Source: a virus. Taken from it: a stretch of DNA of 20,796 nucleotides. Shown here one piece after another: positions 6,700-15,306 of this stretch (its first letter is position 1; every line of letters starts with the position of its first letter). The notes under the pieces were generated by a model. That model was not told the origin of the DNA. It saw nothing but the letters and a program-made list of their open reading frames with translations, and made no database searches. The position numbers and the translations under genes were made by a program. The DNA lies in IMG/VR virus record IMGVR_UViG_3300008470_001855, positions 1-20,796 of that record; one strand, given 5' to 3'.

Positions 6700-8193
6700 A
6701 TGATTAGTATAGTATGTTCTAGTATAACACCAAACGGTGCTTATAAAAAGGAGATTTTAAATAAAATAGGATTAAAAAATGTAGAGTTTTTACACTACGA
6801 GAATAAAGGTGAATACTCTTTAAGTGAAATCTATGAAAAAGGGTTAGCTGAGAGTCAACATGATATTGTTCTCTTCATTCACGATGATATAATCTTAAAT
6901 ACTAAAAATTGGGGTAGGAAATTAATTAAACATTTCGAAACTTCAAATTTTGGTATTTTAGGTGTTGCTGGTACCACCAAATTAAACTCTAGTGGTACTT
7001 GGTGGGAAAATAAAGAACATATGGTTGGCATTGTTAACCATAAGCATAATAACCACACTTACACTTCAAAATATTCAGCCAATTTAGGTGATAAAATCGT
7101 TAAAACTTTACTAGTTGACGGTGTATTTTTTGCAGTAGATAAAAAAAGGTTAAAATATCAGTTTAATGTCGAAGTAAAAGGATTTCATTTCTATGATATT
7201 GACTTTACCTTTGGTAATCACGTTAATGGTTGTGATGTAGGTGTAATATTTGATATAAGAATCACTCACCTATCAATAGGTCAAACCAACGAAAAATGGG
7301 AAGAAAATAAAGTGAATTTTGTTAAAAAATGGGAGAAAAATATCCCATTAGAATTAATTCCAGATATGATTTACCCTGAACCTAAACTGCACATCAAAAA
7401 ACAACCTAAAGTTTCTATAATCATACCACATATTAATAATCATGCATTATTAATAACGTGTCTTGACTCTCTGTTCACAACAAATTATGATAATTTCGAA
7501 ATTATCGTAGCTGATACTGGGTCTGAGGATGTTAATGATTTAGAAGATATGCTTAGTGATTACACAAATCTAAGATTGGTTAAATATGATTATTATAATT
7601 TCGCTAAAATAAATAATGACGTTGTTTCTAACCATATTAGTGATGATTCTGAATTATTATTATTCTGCAATAATGATATCGAAATGATTAATGATGCAAT
7701 TAGTATCATGGTTAAGTATTATATTAGTAATAAACAAAGTGTTGGTACAGTTGGTTGTAGATTACACTTTGATAACGAATTAATACAACATTCAGGAGTT
7801 GCTATATATTATAGAGATTCAAATAAACAAATATTCATATCACACTTAGGTATTAATAGTTATTATGGGTATAATGCCGACCCTGAGAATGTGATAGGTA
7901 ATACAGCTGCATTTTTATTAATCAATAAACACCTATTTAATAAAGCCCATGGATTTAATGAAAAATATATTGAATGTTTCGAAGATGTTGAATTGAATTT
8001 AGAAGTATTGAAGATGGGTAAAAGTAATATTAATATTAGTGATGCGGTATGTTGGCATAGAGAAAGTTCAACTAGAAGTAAAAGTGAACATAAAGATATT
8101 AGACAAACTAAAGATTATAATGAAAGGTTAATACCCTACATTAATAAAAATTTTAACACTAATATCTCTAAATATATTAAAATTATACAATAA
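6700..8193 (+). CDS. Two-domain GT-A glycosyltransferase (GT2-like)
   Basis: A 497-residue protein with two tandem nucleotide-sugar transferase domains. The N-terminal domain (1-230) has ISIVCSS at its start, LFIHDDI (58-64) with a DXD-like pair, and GFHFYDIDFT (161-170), resembling the GT2-related family in which a long loop precedes the second acidic motif. The C-terminal domain (236-497) begins KVSIIIPH (237-244), then VADTGSED (270-277), CNNDIEM (323-329), the ECFEDVELN acceptor-base region (425-433) and CWHRESSTRS (451-460), all standard GT2 features. Each domain could add a different sugar or an alternating unit. The spacer upstream is A-rich; the stop overlaps the next ATG. Confidence 0.88.
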   Translation: MISIVCSSITPNGAYKKEILNKIGLKNVEFLHYENKGEYSLSEIYEKGLAESQHDIVLFIHDDIILNTKNWGRKLIKHFETSNFGILGVAGTTKLNSSGTWWENKEHMVGIVNHKHNNHTYTSKYSANLGDKIVKTLLVDGVFFAVDKKRLKYQFNVEVKGFHFYDIDFTFGNHVNGCDVGVIFDIRITHLSIGQTNEKWEENKVNFVKKWEKNIPLELIPDMIYPEPKLHIKKQPKVSIIIPHINNHALLITCLDSLFTTNYDNFEIIVADTGSEDVNDLEDMLSDYTNLRLVKYDYYNFAKINNDVVSNHISDDSELLLFCNNDIEMINDAISIMVKYYISNKQSVGTVGCRLHFDNELIQHSGVAIYYRDSNKQIFISHLGINSYYGYNADPENVIGNTAAFLLINKHLFNKAHGFNEKYIECFEDVELNLEVLKMGKSNINISDAVCWHRESSTRSKSEHKDIRQTKDYNERLIPYINKNFNTNISKYIKIIQ

Positions 8194-9080
8194 TGAATGT
8201 ATTAGTAACAAATAACACATTATCAGGGTTAGGTGGAAGTGAAACATACGCTTATACGTTAATTAGAGAACTTCACAGTCGTCCAGATATAAATGTAACC
8301 GGATTCAGTAGAAATATTGGAATGATTGGTAACAAATTAAAAGAACAAGGGATTAACATAATTAATAAGGCAGTTGGTGACTATGATTTAATATTAGCAT
8401 CTCACACTACCACAATACCTTTTATAAAAGGTTTGAAGGGTACTAAAATACAAACGTGCCATGGTATTTATGATAATGCTGAACAGCCAGTGATGGGAAT
8501 GGATGGTTATGTTGGTATTAGCCAAGAAGTGTATGACCACCTTTATGAAAAAGGAATCGTAAGTACGGTGATACATAATGGTATCGACTGTGATAGATTT
8601 AAATCCACCACCCCTTTAAATAAAGAATTAAAAAGTATATTATCTTTAACACATTCTGTTGAATTAAATGGAATGTTACAAAATGTTTGTGATAAAATGG
8701 GCATTAAATTAAAGTTACTTAATAAACTTAAGAATCCTATATTCAATGTTGAAGATGAAATTAATAAGTCTGACCTTGTAGTATCTTTAGGGCGTGGAGT
8801 TTATGAATCACTGGCTTGTGGTAGAAATGTTCTTATCTTAGATAAAAGGCCTTATATTAAAGCTCCACCATTAGGTGATGGTTTAATATTCCCTAATAAT
8901 ATGAATGATTTTATAAAAAATAACTGTAGTGGTAGATATTCATATAGGAATTATAATGAAGAATTGATTGAAGCTGAACTATTAAAATATGACTCATCAT
9001 TAGGTGATTTTGGTAGGGAATATGCATTGAAAAATCTAAATATTAAACATCAAGCAGATAAATACTTAAATATATTATGA
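8193..9080 (+). CDS. Compact GT-B glycosyltransferase (GT4-like)
   Basis: A 295-residue protein, shorter than the typical 350-400 of the family. It has an N-terminal GLGGSETYAYTLIREL (12-27), which fits the GT4 glycine-rich donor loop, HNGIDCDRF (128-136) at the domain boundary, and GRGVYESLACGRNVLI (200-215), with Glu205 as the donor-binding Glu. The shortened N-terminal domain runs only to about residue 130. It starts in TAATG with the previous gene and overlaps the next by four bases (ATGA), indicating tight co-translation with the GT2 enzymes on both sides. Substrates are unknown. Confidence 0.85.
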   Translation: MNVLVTNNTLSGLGGSETYAYTLIRELHSRPDINVTGFSRNIGMIGNKLKEQGINIINKAVGDYDLILASHTTTIPFIKGLKGTKIQTCHGIYDNAEQPVMGMDGYVGISQEVYDHLYEKGIVSTVIHNGIDCDRFKSTTPLNKELKSILSLTHSVELNGMLQNVCDKMGIKLKLLNKLKNPIFNVEDEINKSDLVVSLGRGVYESLACGRNVLILDKRPYIKAPPLGDGLIFPNNMNDFIKNNCSGRYSYRNYNEELIEAELLKYDSSLGDFGREYALKNLNIKHQADKYLNIL

Positions 9081-9811
9081 AAGTAATTGGAATAACAAGA
9101 GTTAGAAACGAAGAGAATATAATACAAGCAACACTAGACCATGTATCAACATTAGTTGATGGAATAATTGTTTGTGATGACGCATCAACCGATAATACTG
9201 TTGAGATATGCGAAGCACATGAAAGTGTGATTAAGGTGATTAAAAATGAGGTTTGGGCTACCACACCAGGAGGTAGAAGTCATGCCGAAGGTTCTTTACG
9301 TCAATTACCATATGTAGAAGCGGTTAAAGAAGGTGCTGATTGGGTTTATTATTTTGACGCTGATGAATATGCAGACTTCTCATTGGTGGATTTTAATTCA
9401 AATGTTGAAACTTATATATTTAGGTTATTCGATTATTACATAACTGAAGATGATATTGATGACCATTATTTAACTAGACCGAATATGGGTCCTGAATATA
9501 GGGATATTCATATGTTATTTAAAGTAAATGGGAGAATAAATTTTAGGAGTAGAATTCCTAATGGATTCAGTGGTCCTGTGGCTCTTGGTGGTTATGTAAA
9601 ACATTATGGTAAAGCCATTAGTGTTGAAGAATGGGATAAAACTTGCGAATATTACATAAATAATCGTTGGTGTGGTGGTGTAAGTAATATGTTATTACAA
9701 CGATGGAAAAATAGAATCGGTAAAGCCATTCACACAGAATCTGATTTTGGAAAGCCTTTTATAACTTGGAATGATAGATTCGACACAAGTAAAATAAAGT
9801 TAATGAAATAA
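9077..9811 (+). CDS. GT-A glycosyltransferase, family 2
   Basis: A 244-residue single-domain enzyme of usual length for small GT2 proteins. RVRNEENII (8-16) is the typical start of beta-1, CDDASTDNT (33-41) binds the nucleotide, and FDADEY (93-98) is the DXD metal motif. The C-terminal half is less conserved and contains PNGFSGPV, a Trp/Tyr-rich segment and a basic end. It probably acts in the cytoplasm on a nucleotide-sugar made by or shared with the adjacent aminotransferase pathway; that link is inferred from position. The aminotransferase begins two bases after its stop. Confidence 0.9.
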   Translation: MKVIGITRVRNEENIIQATLDHVSTLVDGIIVCDDASTDNTVEICEAHESVIKVIKNEVWATTPGGRSHAEGSLRQLPYVEAVKEGADWVYYFDADEYADFSLVDFNSNVETYIFRLFDYYITEDDIDDHYLTRPNMGPEYRDIHMLFKVNGRINFRSRIPNGFSGPVALGGYVKHYGKAISVEEWDKTCEYYINNRWCGGVSNMLLQRWKNRIGKAIHTESDFGKPFITWNDRFDTSKIKLMK

Positions 9812-9812
9812 A

Positions 9813-11003
9813 ATGGAAGAAAAAAATATACCATTATTTAAAGTTTATATGTCACCTGAAGCTCCAATCGCTGCAACTAAGGTATTGAAATCAGGATATA
9901 TTCGTCAAGGACCAATTGTAGACCAATTCGAGGATAAACTTAAAGGTAGGTTTAATAATGATTATGTTGCTACAACTAATTCAGCAACATCAGCTGAACA
10001 TCTAGCATTACACTTATTAAAAAAACCAAGAAAAAGTGTTATTAATAATCACGGAGTTGCGTTCTATGAATCTGTATGGCCAGGCTTAGAAGATGGAGAT
10101 GAAGTTTTAGCGACTCCATTAACTTGCACTGCAACTAATTTTCCAATTTTAGGTAATAATTTAAAAATAAAGTGGGTTGATATAGACCCTAAAACTCTAA
10201 ATATGGATTTAGATGATTTAGCTAGAAAAATAACCAACAAAACTAAAGTTATATTTTTAGTGCATTGGGGCGGTTATCCAATGGATTTAGATAAATTGAA
10301 AGATATTCAGGTGAATTCTGAAAGACTTTACGGATTTAAACCTGCAATAATTGAAGATTGCGCACACGCATTTGGTAGTAAATTTAATAACAAACCAATT
10401 GGTTCTCATGGAAATATCTGTACATTTAGTTTCCAAGCAATAAAGCATCTAACATCAGTTGATGGCGGTGCGTTAGTTTTACCACATAAAGAGTTATATA
10501 CTAGGGCTAAGTTATTAAGGTGGTATGGAATTGATAGAGAGTCGGATAGAAAAGATTTTAGATGCGAGGCCGATATTCCTGAATGGGGTTTTAAGTTCCA
10601 TATGAATGATGTTTCAGCCTCCATAGGTTTAGCAAATTTAACTAGTGTTGATGAAAATGTCATTAATATTCATAAATCAAATGGTAAGTTTTATGATGAA
10701 GAATTAAAAGGTGTTAAAAATGTAACTTTACTTGAAAGGGATGACAGGATGGAATCAGCCTATTGGATATACTCATTATTAGTTGAAGATAAAGATAGAT
10801 TTAGTGATTATATGAAAAAATGTGGTATTACCACTAGTCAAGTTCATGAAAGAAATGATATACATTCTTGTTTAACAGAATTCAGAACTCAATTACCAAA
10901 TCTAGATAAAATAAGAAATAAATTAACCTCAATACCTGTCGGTTGGTGGGTATCAAATGAAGATAGACAATATATTGTAGATTGTATTAAAAAGGGATGG
11001 TAG
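9813..11003 (+). CDS. DegT/DnrJ/EryC1/StrS-family sugar aminotransferase
   Basis: A PLP-dependent enzyme that transfers an amino group, usually from glutamate, to a nucleotide keto-sugar. In 396 residues it shows SGYIRQGP (27-34), TTNSATSA (54-61), TPLTCTATN (101-109), LVHWGGYPMDLD (149-160), EDCAHAFGS (181-189) with PLP-ring Asp182, and FSFQAIKHLTSVDGG (205-219) with Schiff-base Lys211. An insertion-like stretch at about 71-93 sits before GDEVLATP. Together with the acetyltransferase and reductase that follow, it suggests synthesis of an N-acylated amino-deoxysugar. The donor keto-sugar and carbon position are not known. The end overlaps the next gene by seven bases. Confidence 0.94.
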   Translation: MEEKNIPLFKVYMSPEAPIAATKVLKSGYIRQGPIVDQFEDKLKGRFNNDYVATTNSATSAEHLALHLLKKPRKSVINNHGVAFYESVWPGLEDGDEVLATPLTCTATNFPILGNNLKIKWVDIDPKTLNMDLDDLARKITNKTKVIFLVHWGGYPMDLDKLKDIQVNSERLYGFKPAIIEDCAHAFGSKFNNKPIGSHGNICTFSFQAIKHLTSVDGGALVLPHKELYTRAKLLRWYGIDRESDRKDFRCEADIPEWGFKFHMNDVSASIGLANLTSVDENVINIHKSNGKFYDEELKGVKNVTLLERDDRMESAYWIYSLLVEDKDRFSDYMKKCGITTSQVHERNDIHSCLTEFRTQLPNLDKIRNKLTSIPVGWWVSNEDRQYIVDCIKKGW

Positions 11004-11797
11004 ATGTAAAAGGTCATGACGAATTCGGATTTATTTTATGGTATCACGCACCTAAAGCATATTATCATTACGTTAATAACGAATTGAATAGTACTGATAG
11101 TAAAATTGGCACTCAACCTGTTTTTTATTTCTCTGAAAATCACCAAGAACATAAATTACATACATTGCCATTTAGTGAATATAAAACATGTTATAATCAT
11201 TCAGCCCCTAAATTTACAAATACCGAATGGTTAGCACCTCCATATAAAAGCATATATAAAAATGATGTTTATAGATTTAATAAACCAATATTAACCATAA
11301 ATAATAAAAATAGTTTGGAGTGGGGTAATAGTGGGATATATAATTATTTTAACGCACAATCACTTAGAAAGATTTATGAGGGATTTCAAGATTCACATCA
11401 AATTATATATATTAGACCACCAAATGATGGTGAATCTTGTAGTTTTCAAAGAGATACTAATCAAGAACAAAATAATATTGGTGATATCGAACTTTTAACA
11501 GAATTTCCAGAGGTATTATGGATAGGTGATTTATTAAAAAATAGTGATAAATCTTATAATGAACTTCAATTTATGTTATTAGCCAATTCAGATAAACATA
11601 TTTCATGTGCTGGTGACGCAGTAATATCATCTTATTTTGGTGGAGATGTTTTAATATATAATTGCCCTAATTGTAATTCTAGTAATAGAGGTGTTTGGAA
11701 AACTGATTCGTGGTTAGGTAAGTTATCCGAAGCTAAAATTCATGGATTTAATAACTATCATAAATTAATTGATAAAGCAGTCGAATTATGGAAATAA
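10997..11797 (+). CDS. Unknown protein, possibly a GT-B/fucosyltransferase-like glycosyltransferase
   Basis: A 266-residue protein without a firm family. Features are a Tyr/His-rich N-terminus, YIRPP (138-142), a helix-strand segment SYNELQFMLLANSDKHIS (186-203) with AGD (205-207), SYFGG (212-216), and a CPNC pair (223-226). The arrangement 'strand, basic residue, acidic region, SD.hIs.aGd...s.yFGG' recalls the donor half of fucosyltransferase-like GT-B enzymes; this is a weak inference. CPNC could bind metal or form a disulfide. It overlaps the aminotransferase and the acetyltransferase by a few bases, so it belongs to the same island. Confidence 0.6.
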   Translation: MVDVKGHDEFGFILWYHAPKAYYHYVNNELNSTDSKIGTQPVFYFSENHQEHKLHTLPFSEYKTCYNHSAPKFTNTEWLAPPYKSIYKNDVYRFNKPILTINNKNSLEWGNSGIYNYFNAQSLRKIYEGFQDSHQIIYIRPPNDGESCSFQRDTNQEQNNIGDIELLTEFPEVLWIGDLLKNSDKSYNELQFMLLANSDKHISCAGDAVISSYFGGDVLIYNCPNCNSSNRGVWKTDSWLGKLSEAKIHGFNNYHKLIDKAVELWK

Positions 11798-12231
11798 GAT
11801 TAATGGTTAAGAATGATTTAGAATTCTTCAATAGCGTTAGAGTTAAAAGTTTTATGTTTTTACATGATAATACAAATTATACATTAGAAGATAATATTAA
11901 ATGGTTTGAAACTCTAAAAGACCCGTTCTATATAGTATCAATAGATGGTGAATCTATAGGATATTTCAGAACTTCTAATTGGATTGATAACTCATTATAC
12001 CTTGGGTTGGACATATCAATTAAACATAGAGGTAATGGTTACGCATTTAAAGCTTATAATTTATTTTTTAATAAATTAAAATCATCTTTTAATATAAATA
12101 AAATATATCTTGAAGTTTTATCTTCAAACAAACGAGCAATACATCTTTACAATAAATTAAATTTTACTATAATAGACGTATTACCATACTCAGATAACCA
12201 TAAAAGCATTAAAATGGAATTAAAATTATGA
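11788..12231 (+). CDS. GNAT-family N-acetyltransferase
   Basis: A 147-residue protein, normal for GNAT enzymes. It has the acetyl-CoA loop in motif A, GLDISIKHRGNGYAFKAY (73-90, core RGNGYA 81-86), and motif B SSNKRAIHLYNKLNF (112-126). It probably acetylates the amino group installed by the nearby DegT-type aminotransferase, as in pathways for 4-acetamido-4,6-dideoxysugars; the pairing is inferred from position. The start overlaps the previous gene by ten bases, and the stop overlaps the next start by four bases. Confidence 0.87.
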   Translation: MEIRLMVKNDLEFFNSVRVKSFMFLHDNTNYTLEDNIKWFETLKDPFYIVSIDGESIGYFRTSNWIDNSLYLGLDISIKHRGNGYAFKAYNLFFNKLKSSFNINKIYLEVLSSNKRAIHLYNKLNFTIIDVLPYSDNHKSIKMELKL

Positions 12232-12902
12232 CTAAGGTATTAGTATTAGGTGATGAATTACTAGGTAGTGAAATCGTAAAACAAACTGGCTGGGATTATA
12301 TGTCTAGGAAAACTGGTTTTGACATTAATGATTTAGGTGCTACATATCTTGGTTACAATGTGATTGTTAATTGCATCGGATATACCAATACGTACTCACA
12401 TGATAAAGAAAAGCATTGGGACATCAACTATGCGTTCGTTAACGACTTGGTAGATTATTGTAATAAGTATAAAAGAAAAATAATTCACATATCAAGCGAC
12501 TATATTTATGCTAGGTCTGAAATTAATGCTAATGAAGACACAACCGTACCCGTTCACGATGAAAATTGGTACAGTTATACTAAGTTACTAGCCGATGGGT
12601 TGATTCAACTTCGTTCAAGTGACTATTTATTATGTAGATGTTCATTTAAACCAAACCCATTCCCTTATGAAAACGCATGGGATGACCAATTAACCAATGG
12701 TGACTATGTAGATGTGATATCAGGTATGATTATTGAAGCGATTAATAAAGATTTATCTGGAGTTTATAATATTGGAACCGAAGTTAAAACAATGTATGAA
12801 TTGGTTAGTAAGAGTAGAGATGTCATTAGAAGCAACTCAATATATGGCGCACCGAAAGATGTGTCTATGAATATCGATAAATTTAAAAAAGATATAAAAT
12901 GA
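12228..12902 (+). CDS. RmlD-like SDR nucleotide-sugar reductase
   Basis: A 224-residue short-chain dehydrogenase/reductase-type protein, somewhat shorter than the usual 280-300 residues of dTDP-4-dehydrorhamnose reductases. It has an N-terminal cofactor loop VLVLGDELLGSEI (4-16), NCIGYTN (48-54), IHISSDYIYA (86-95) and the catalytic YxxxK Y115-K119, in WYSYTKLLADG (114-124). The glycine-rich loop is degenerate (G8 and G13 rather than a full GxxGxxG). It likely reduces a keto-sugar nucleotide. Neither a 4,6-dehydratase nor a nucleotidyltransferase is seen in this window, so the substrate would come from the host or elsewhere in the genome. Confidence 0.85.
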   Translation: MTKVLVLGDELLGSEIVKQTGWDYMSRKTGFDINDLGATYLGYNVIVNCIGYTNTYSHDKEKHWDINYAFVNDLVDYCNKYKRKIIHISSDYIYARSEINANEDTTVPVHDENWYSYTKLLADGLIQLRSSDYLLCRCSFKPNPFPYENAWDDQLTNGDYVDVISGMIIEAINKDLSGVYNIGTEVKTMYELVSKSRDVIRSNSIYGAPKDVSMNIDKFKKDIK

Positions 12903-13882
12903 TAAAATGGTTTAAAAGGAAATTGGCATTAGCAGCTTTCGCTCTATCCAAGACAGAAAAAATAGCACTAGGACAACGAGAAGATGCTTTAGTAGAGAGT
13001 GGTAGTGGTACAAGACAAACATATAACCAAGGTACGTTAGCAGACGCTTTACTTAGAGGTGAAATAACGCTCCCTGTGAAAGAATTAAGGTGGAGACTAT
13101 ACAAAGTACTCTCAGAGTCTAAAAGTCGAACTGCGACCATTACAGGATACGATAAAGATGGTTTACCAATCGTTAAGACATCCTCAATTGAGAAATACAA
13201 GTTAAATAAGATTATTTGTGATGATGAGGACCCATATCCGGTTGAGTTGGTGGTGGATAATTTACCATTAACAAAATCTACATTTGATACGTTTAATAAC
13301 TTTGACTCAAATTATATTTCGGGAGATACTAGACCAGTACCAAAACAAGAAATGTTTGAAATTATTGGACAAGAAATTACAGGAACATCGTTTACCCACA
13401 TTGAAGTTCCGTTTGAAGATATGATGTCAGAATTAAAGGATATTAAAACTTTATTTGTGGTTAGGGAAGCAAAACCTAAATTTGAAAAAGAATTTTACAC
13501 TAAAAAGATGTTAGTTAGGAATATTTCAGATACGGAAAAATTATTAGAGTTTTACGTTTCGAAATATCCAGATGAATACAATAGAAAAAGTAGGTTATTC
13601 ATTAATGATATTAAAAAATGTATTAAAAATCCTAGATTTTCAGATTTACTAGAAATAAATAAAGTAGGTTTTATCTCAGATAAGACTATAGGTTGTGATG
13701 ATGGGCTAGAATATGAGTATGAAATTACTAACTTCCATAAAATTGTGGAATTCAATGGGTTCTATATGATAAAGTTTAAAGCTAAGCCATTAATCAACGG
13801 TGAGGATGTTTTTAATAAGTACAAATTAGACGAATTAGAAGAGAGGTATGAAAATAAAGAGGCTAAAAAACCTTTAGTTTAG
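12899..13882 (+). CDS. Conserved phage protein of unknown function
   Basis: A 327-residue soluble protein, starting MIKWFKRKLALAAFALSKTE. The region 40-75, with QTYNQGTLADALLRGEITLP then VKELRWRLYKVL, looks conserved in large phages (a recollection without a name). The rest is mixed alpha/beta, with basic segments around 185-235. The N-terminus is amphipathic and basic but has no cleavable signal. It overlaps the reductase by four bases (ATGA), so it is co-transcribed with the end of the carbohydrate island, and it is followed by a terminator at 13901-13932. Confidence 0.72.
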   Translation: MIKWFKRKLALAAFALSKTEKIALGQREDALVESGSGTRQTYNQGTLADALLRGEITLPVKELRWRLYKVLSESKSRTATITGYDKDGLPIVKTSSIEKYKLNKIICDDEDPYPVELVVDNLPLTKSTFDTFNNFDSNYISGDTRPVPKQEMFEIIGQEITGTSFTHIEVPFEDMMSELKDIKTLFVVREAKPKFEKEFYTKKMLVRNISDTEKLLEFYVSKYPDEYNRKSRLFINDIKKCIKNPRFSDLLEINKVGFISDKTIGCDDGLEYEYEITNFHKIVEFNGFYMIKFKAKPLINGEDVFNKYKLDELEERYENKEAKKPLV

Positions 13883-13890
13883 TAATAAAA

Positions 13891-13902
13891 TTAATATATT
13901 AA
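13891..13902. other. 12-bp perfect palindrome TTAATATATTAA
   Basis: A perfect AT-only palindrome lies between the stop at 13882 and the terminator stem. It could be part of the terminator upstream A/T tract or a small protein-binding site. An AT-only palindrome of this length is not rare in such sequence, so the function call is weak. Confidence 0.4.
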
Positions 13903-13932
13903 ATGTGAACCCAAATAGGTTCGCATTTTTTT
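13901..13932 (+). terminator. Rho-independent terminator directly abutting phoH
   Basis: AATGTGAACC (13902-13911) pairs with GGTTCGCATT (13918-13927) with one G-U pair (13906/13923), extendable by one A-T pair (13901/13928). The loop is CAAATA, and seven T bases run to 13932. The next base is the A of the phoH ATG. The hairpin thus separates the upstream operon from phoH with no room for a conventional leader after the T tract. Confidence 0.85.
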
Positions 13933-14691
13933 ATGGGACAAAGACGAAAGAATATTCACCCACCAAAGGTGGTGAAAAGTGGTCACACTAAAACCACCAA
14001 TGATAAAAAACCAAAAGAAACAACGGCAAATAAAATCATTGGTAATAAGGTTAGATTAAAGTGTAAAAACGAAAAACAAAAACAATACGCAAATTTAATT
14101 AAAGAAAAGGAAGTTGTAATTTGTTCAGGACCCGCTGGGACTGGAAAAAGTTACGTATCAATTGCAGTGGCAATTGAATTACTACAAAACACATCCAATT
14201 CATATAATAAAATTCTTATTGTAAAGCCAGCTGTTGAGGCTGAAGAGAACCTTGGATTCCTTCCAGGTGATATAAAAGAAAAGATGGCACCGTATTTAGC
14301 ATCATCCATTGATATAGTTGATAAAATACTTGGTAAAGTTACTAGAATAGAGTTAGAGAAGTCAGAAGATTTAATGGCAGAACCATTAGGGTTTATCGGT
14401 GGTAAAACTATTGATAATGCAATCCTCATAATGGAAGAGGCTCAGAACATGTCACCAACACAAATGAAGACATTATTAACTAGAATTGGTTATAACTCTA
14501 AGTATGTAATATCAGGTGATATGGACCAATCGGATAAATATGATAATATTAATAAATCAGGATTATATGACGCTATGATGAAGCATGGTAATGTTGAAGA
14601 GGTTGGTATGTTTGAATTTAATGAAAATGACATCGTTAGGAACCCTTTAATTAGTAAATTATTAAGAAATTATAAAAAATATGAGGAATAA
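13933..14691 (+). CDS. phoH: PhoH-family P-loop ATPase
   Basis: A 252-residue protein. A basic N-terminal extension (1-45) precedes the ATPase: Walker A GPAGTGKS (66-73), VKPAVEAEENLGFLPGD (97-113), Walker B region ILIMEEAQNMS (164-174), LTRIG (182-186) and SGDMDQ (194-199). The family's usual DEAQN is EEAQN here, a conservative change that probably keeps activity. PhoH proteins are common in marine and T4-like phages. Their role is not settled; RNA helicase or nucleic-acid ATPase activity is proposed. The ATG at 13933 is the only Met before the ATPase domain and begins straight after a terminator's T tract. It is followed by a 36-base gap. Confidence 0.93.
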   Translation: MGQRRKNIHPPKVVKSGHTKTTNDKKPKETTANKIIGNKVRLKCKNEKQKQYANLIKEKEVVICSGPAGTGKSYVSIAVAIELLQNTSNSYNKILIVKPAVEAEENLGFLPGDIKEKMAPYLASSIDIVDKILGKVTRIELEKSEDLMAEPLGFIGGKTIDNAILIMEEAQNMSPTQMKTLLTRIGYNSKYVISGDMDQSDKYDNINKSGLYDAMMKHGNVEEVGMFEFNENDIVRNPLISKLLRNYKKYEE

Positions 14692-14727
14692 CGTTTACTT
14701 TAATGATAATTTAAGTACATATAGAAT

Positions 14728-15306
14728 ATGAAAATAGGTATAAGTATAAATGAAGTATTAAGAGACTTCGTAGGACAATTCGGATACGTTTATAGTAAAT
14801 ATATAAATGAAGTCGATTTAAAAGAAAATCCAGTGACTGAATGGAATTTAATAGATTTCTTTTCATTTGATAATGAAGAAGAATTAAATAAGTTTCTATA
14901 CACTGAAGCATCGTATGAGGTATTCGCTATTGCTGACCAGTTACATGATAACGTGGTAACTAAATTAAATAGTTTTATTACTGAAATGGAAGATGAAGAA
15001 CATGAGGTTATTTTAATTAGTAGAGAAGCTAATAAAAGTATCCCATCAACCCTTTTCTTTCTATCAAAGTTAGGGTTTACAGGTAGTAACATTCAATTCG
15101 TAATGGACACGGTTAAAAAGTGGGACGATATTGATATTTTAATTACTGCCAACCCAATTGCGTTAGAAGGTAAACCAAAAGGTAAAATTTCTGTTAAAGT
15201 TAATTCAACATATAATAAAGATATTGAATCCGATTATGAAATTGATAACATAATAGATTTATTTGAAAATGAAAATTTATTAGAAAAAATATTAGAAAAT
15301 GATTAA
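14728..15306 (+). CDS. HAD/5'-deoxyribonucleotidase-like phage protein, probably without the catalytic nucleophile
   Basis: A 192-residue protein. The start MKIGISINEVLRDF (1-14) matches the position of the HAD nucleophile motif (usually IDxDGVL.DF), but Ser and Asn stand where the two Asp residues are expected. Further features are VILISREANKSIPSTLFFLS (94-113), corresponding to the HAD motif II Ser/Thr region, and KWDDIDILIT (131-140), corresponding to the acidic motif. The length and layout resemble nucleotidase relatives in large phages, so it may be a non-catalytic scaffold. The assignment is by pattern only. The end overlaps the next gene by eight bases. Confidence 0.6.
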   Translation: MKIGISINEVLRDFVGQFGYVYSKYINEVDLKENPVTEWNLIDFFSFDNEEELNKFLYTEASYEVFAIADQLHDNVVTKLNSFITEMEDEEHEVILISREANKSIPSTLFFLSKLGFTGSNIQFVMDTVKKWDDIDILITANPIALEGKPKGKISVKVNSTYNKDIESDYEIDNIIDLFENENLLEKILEND

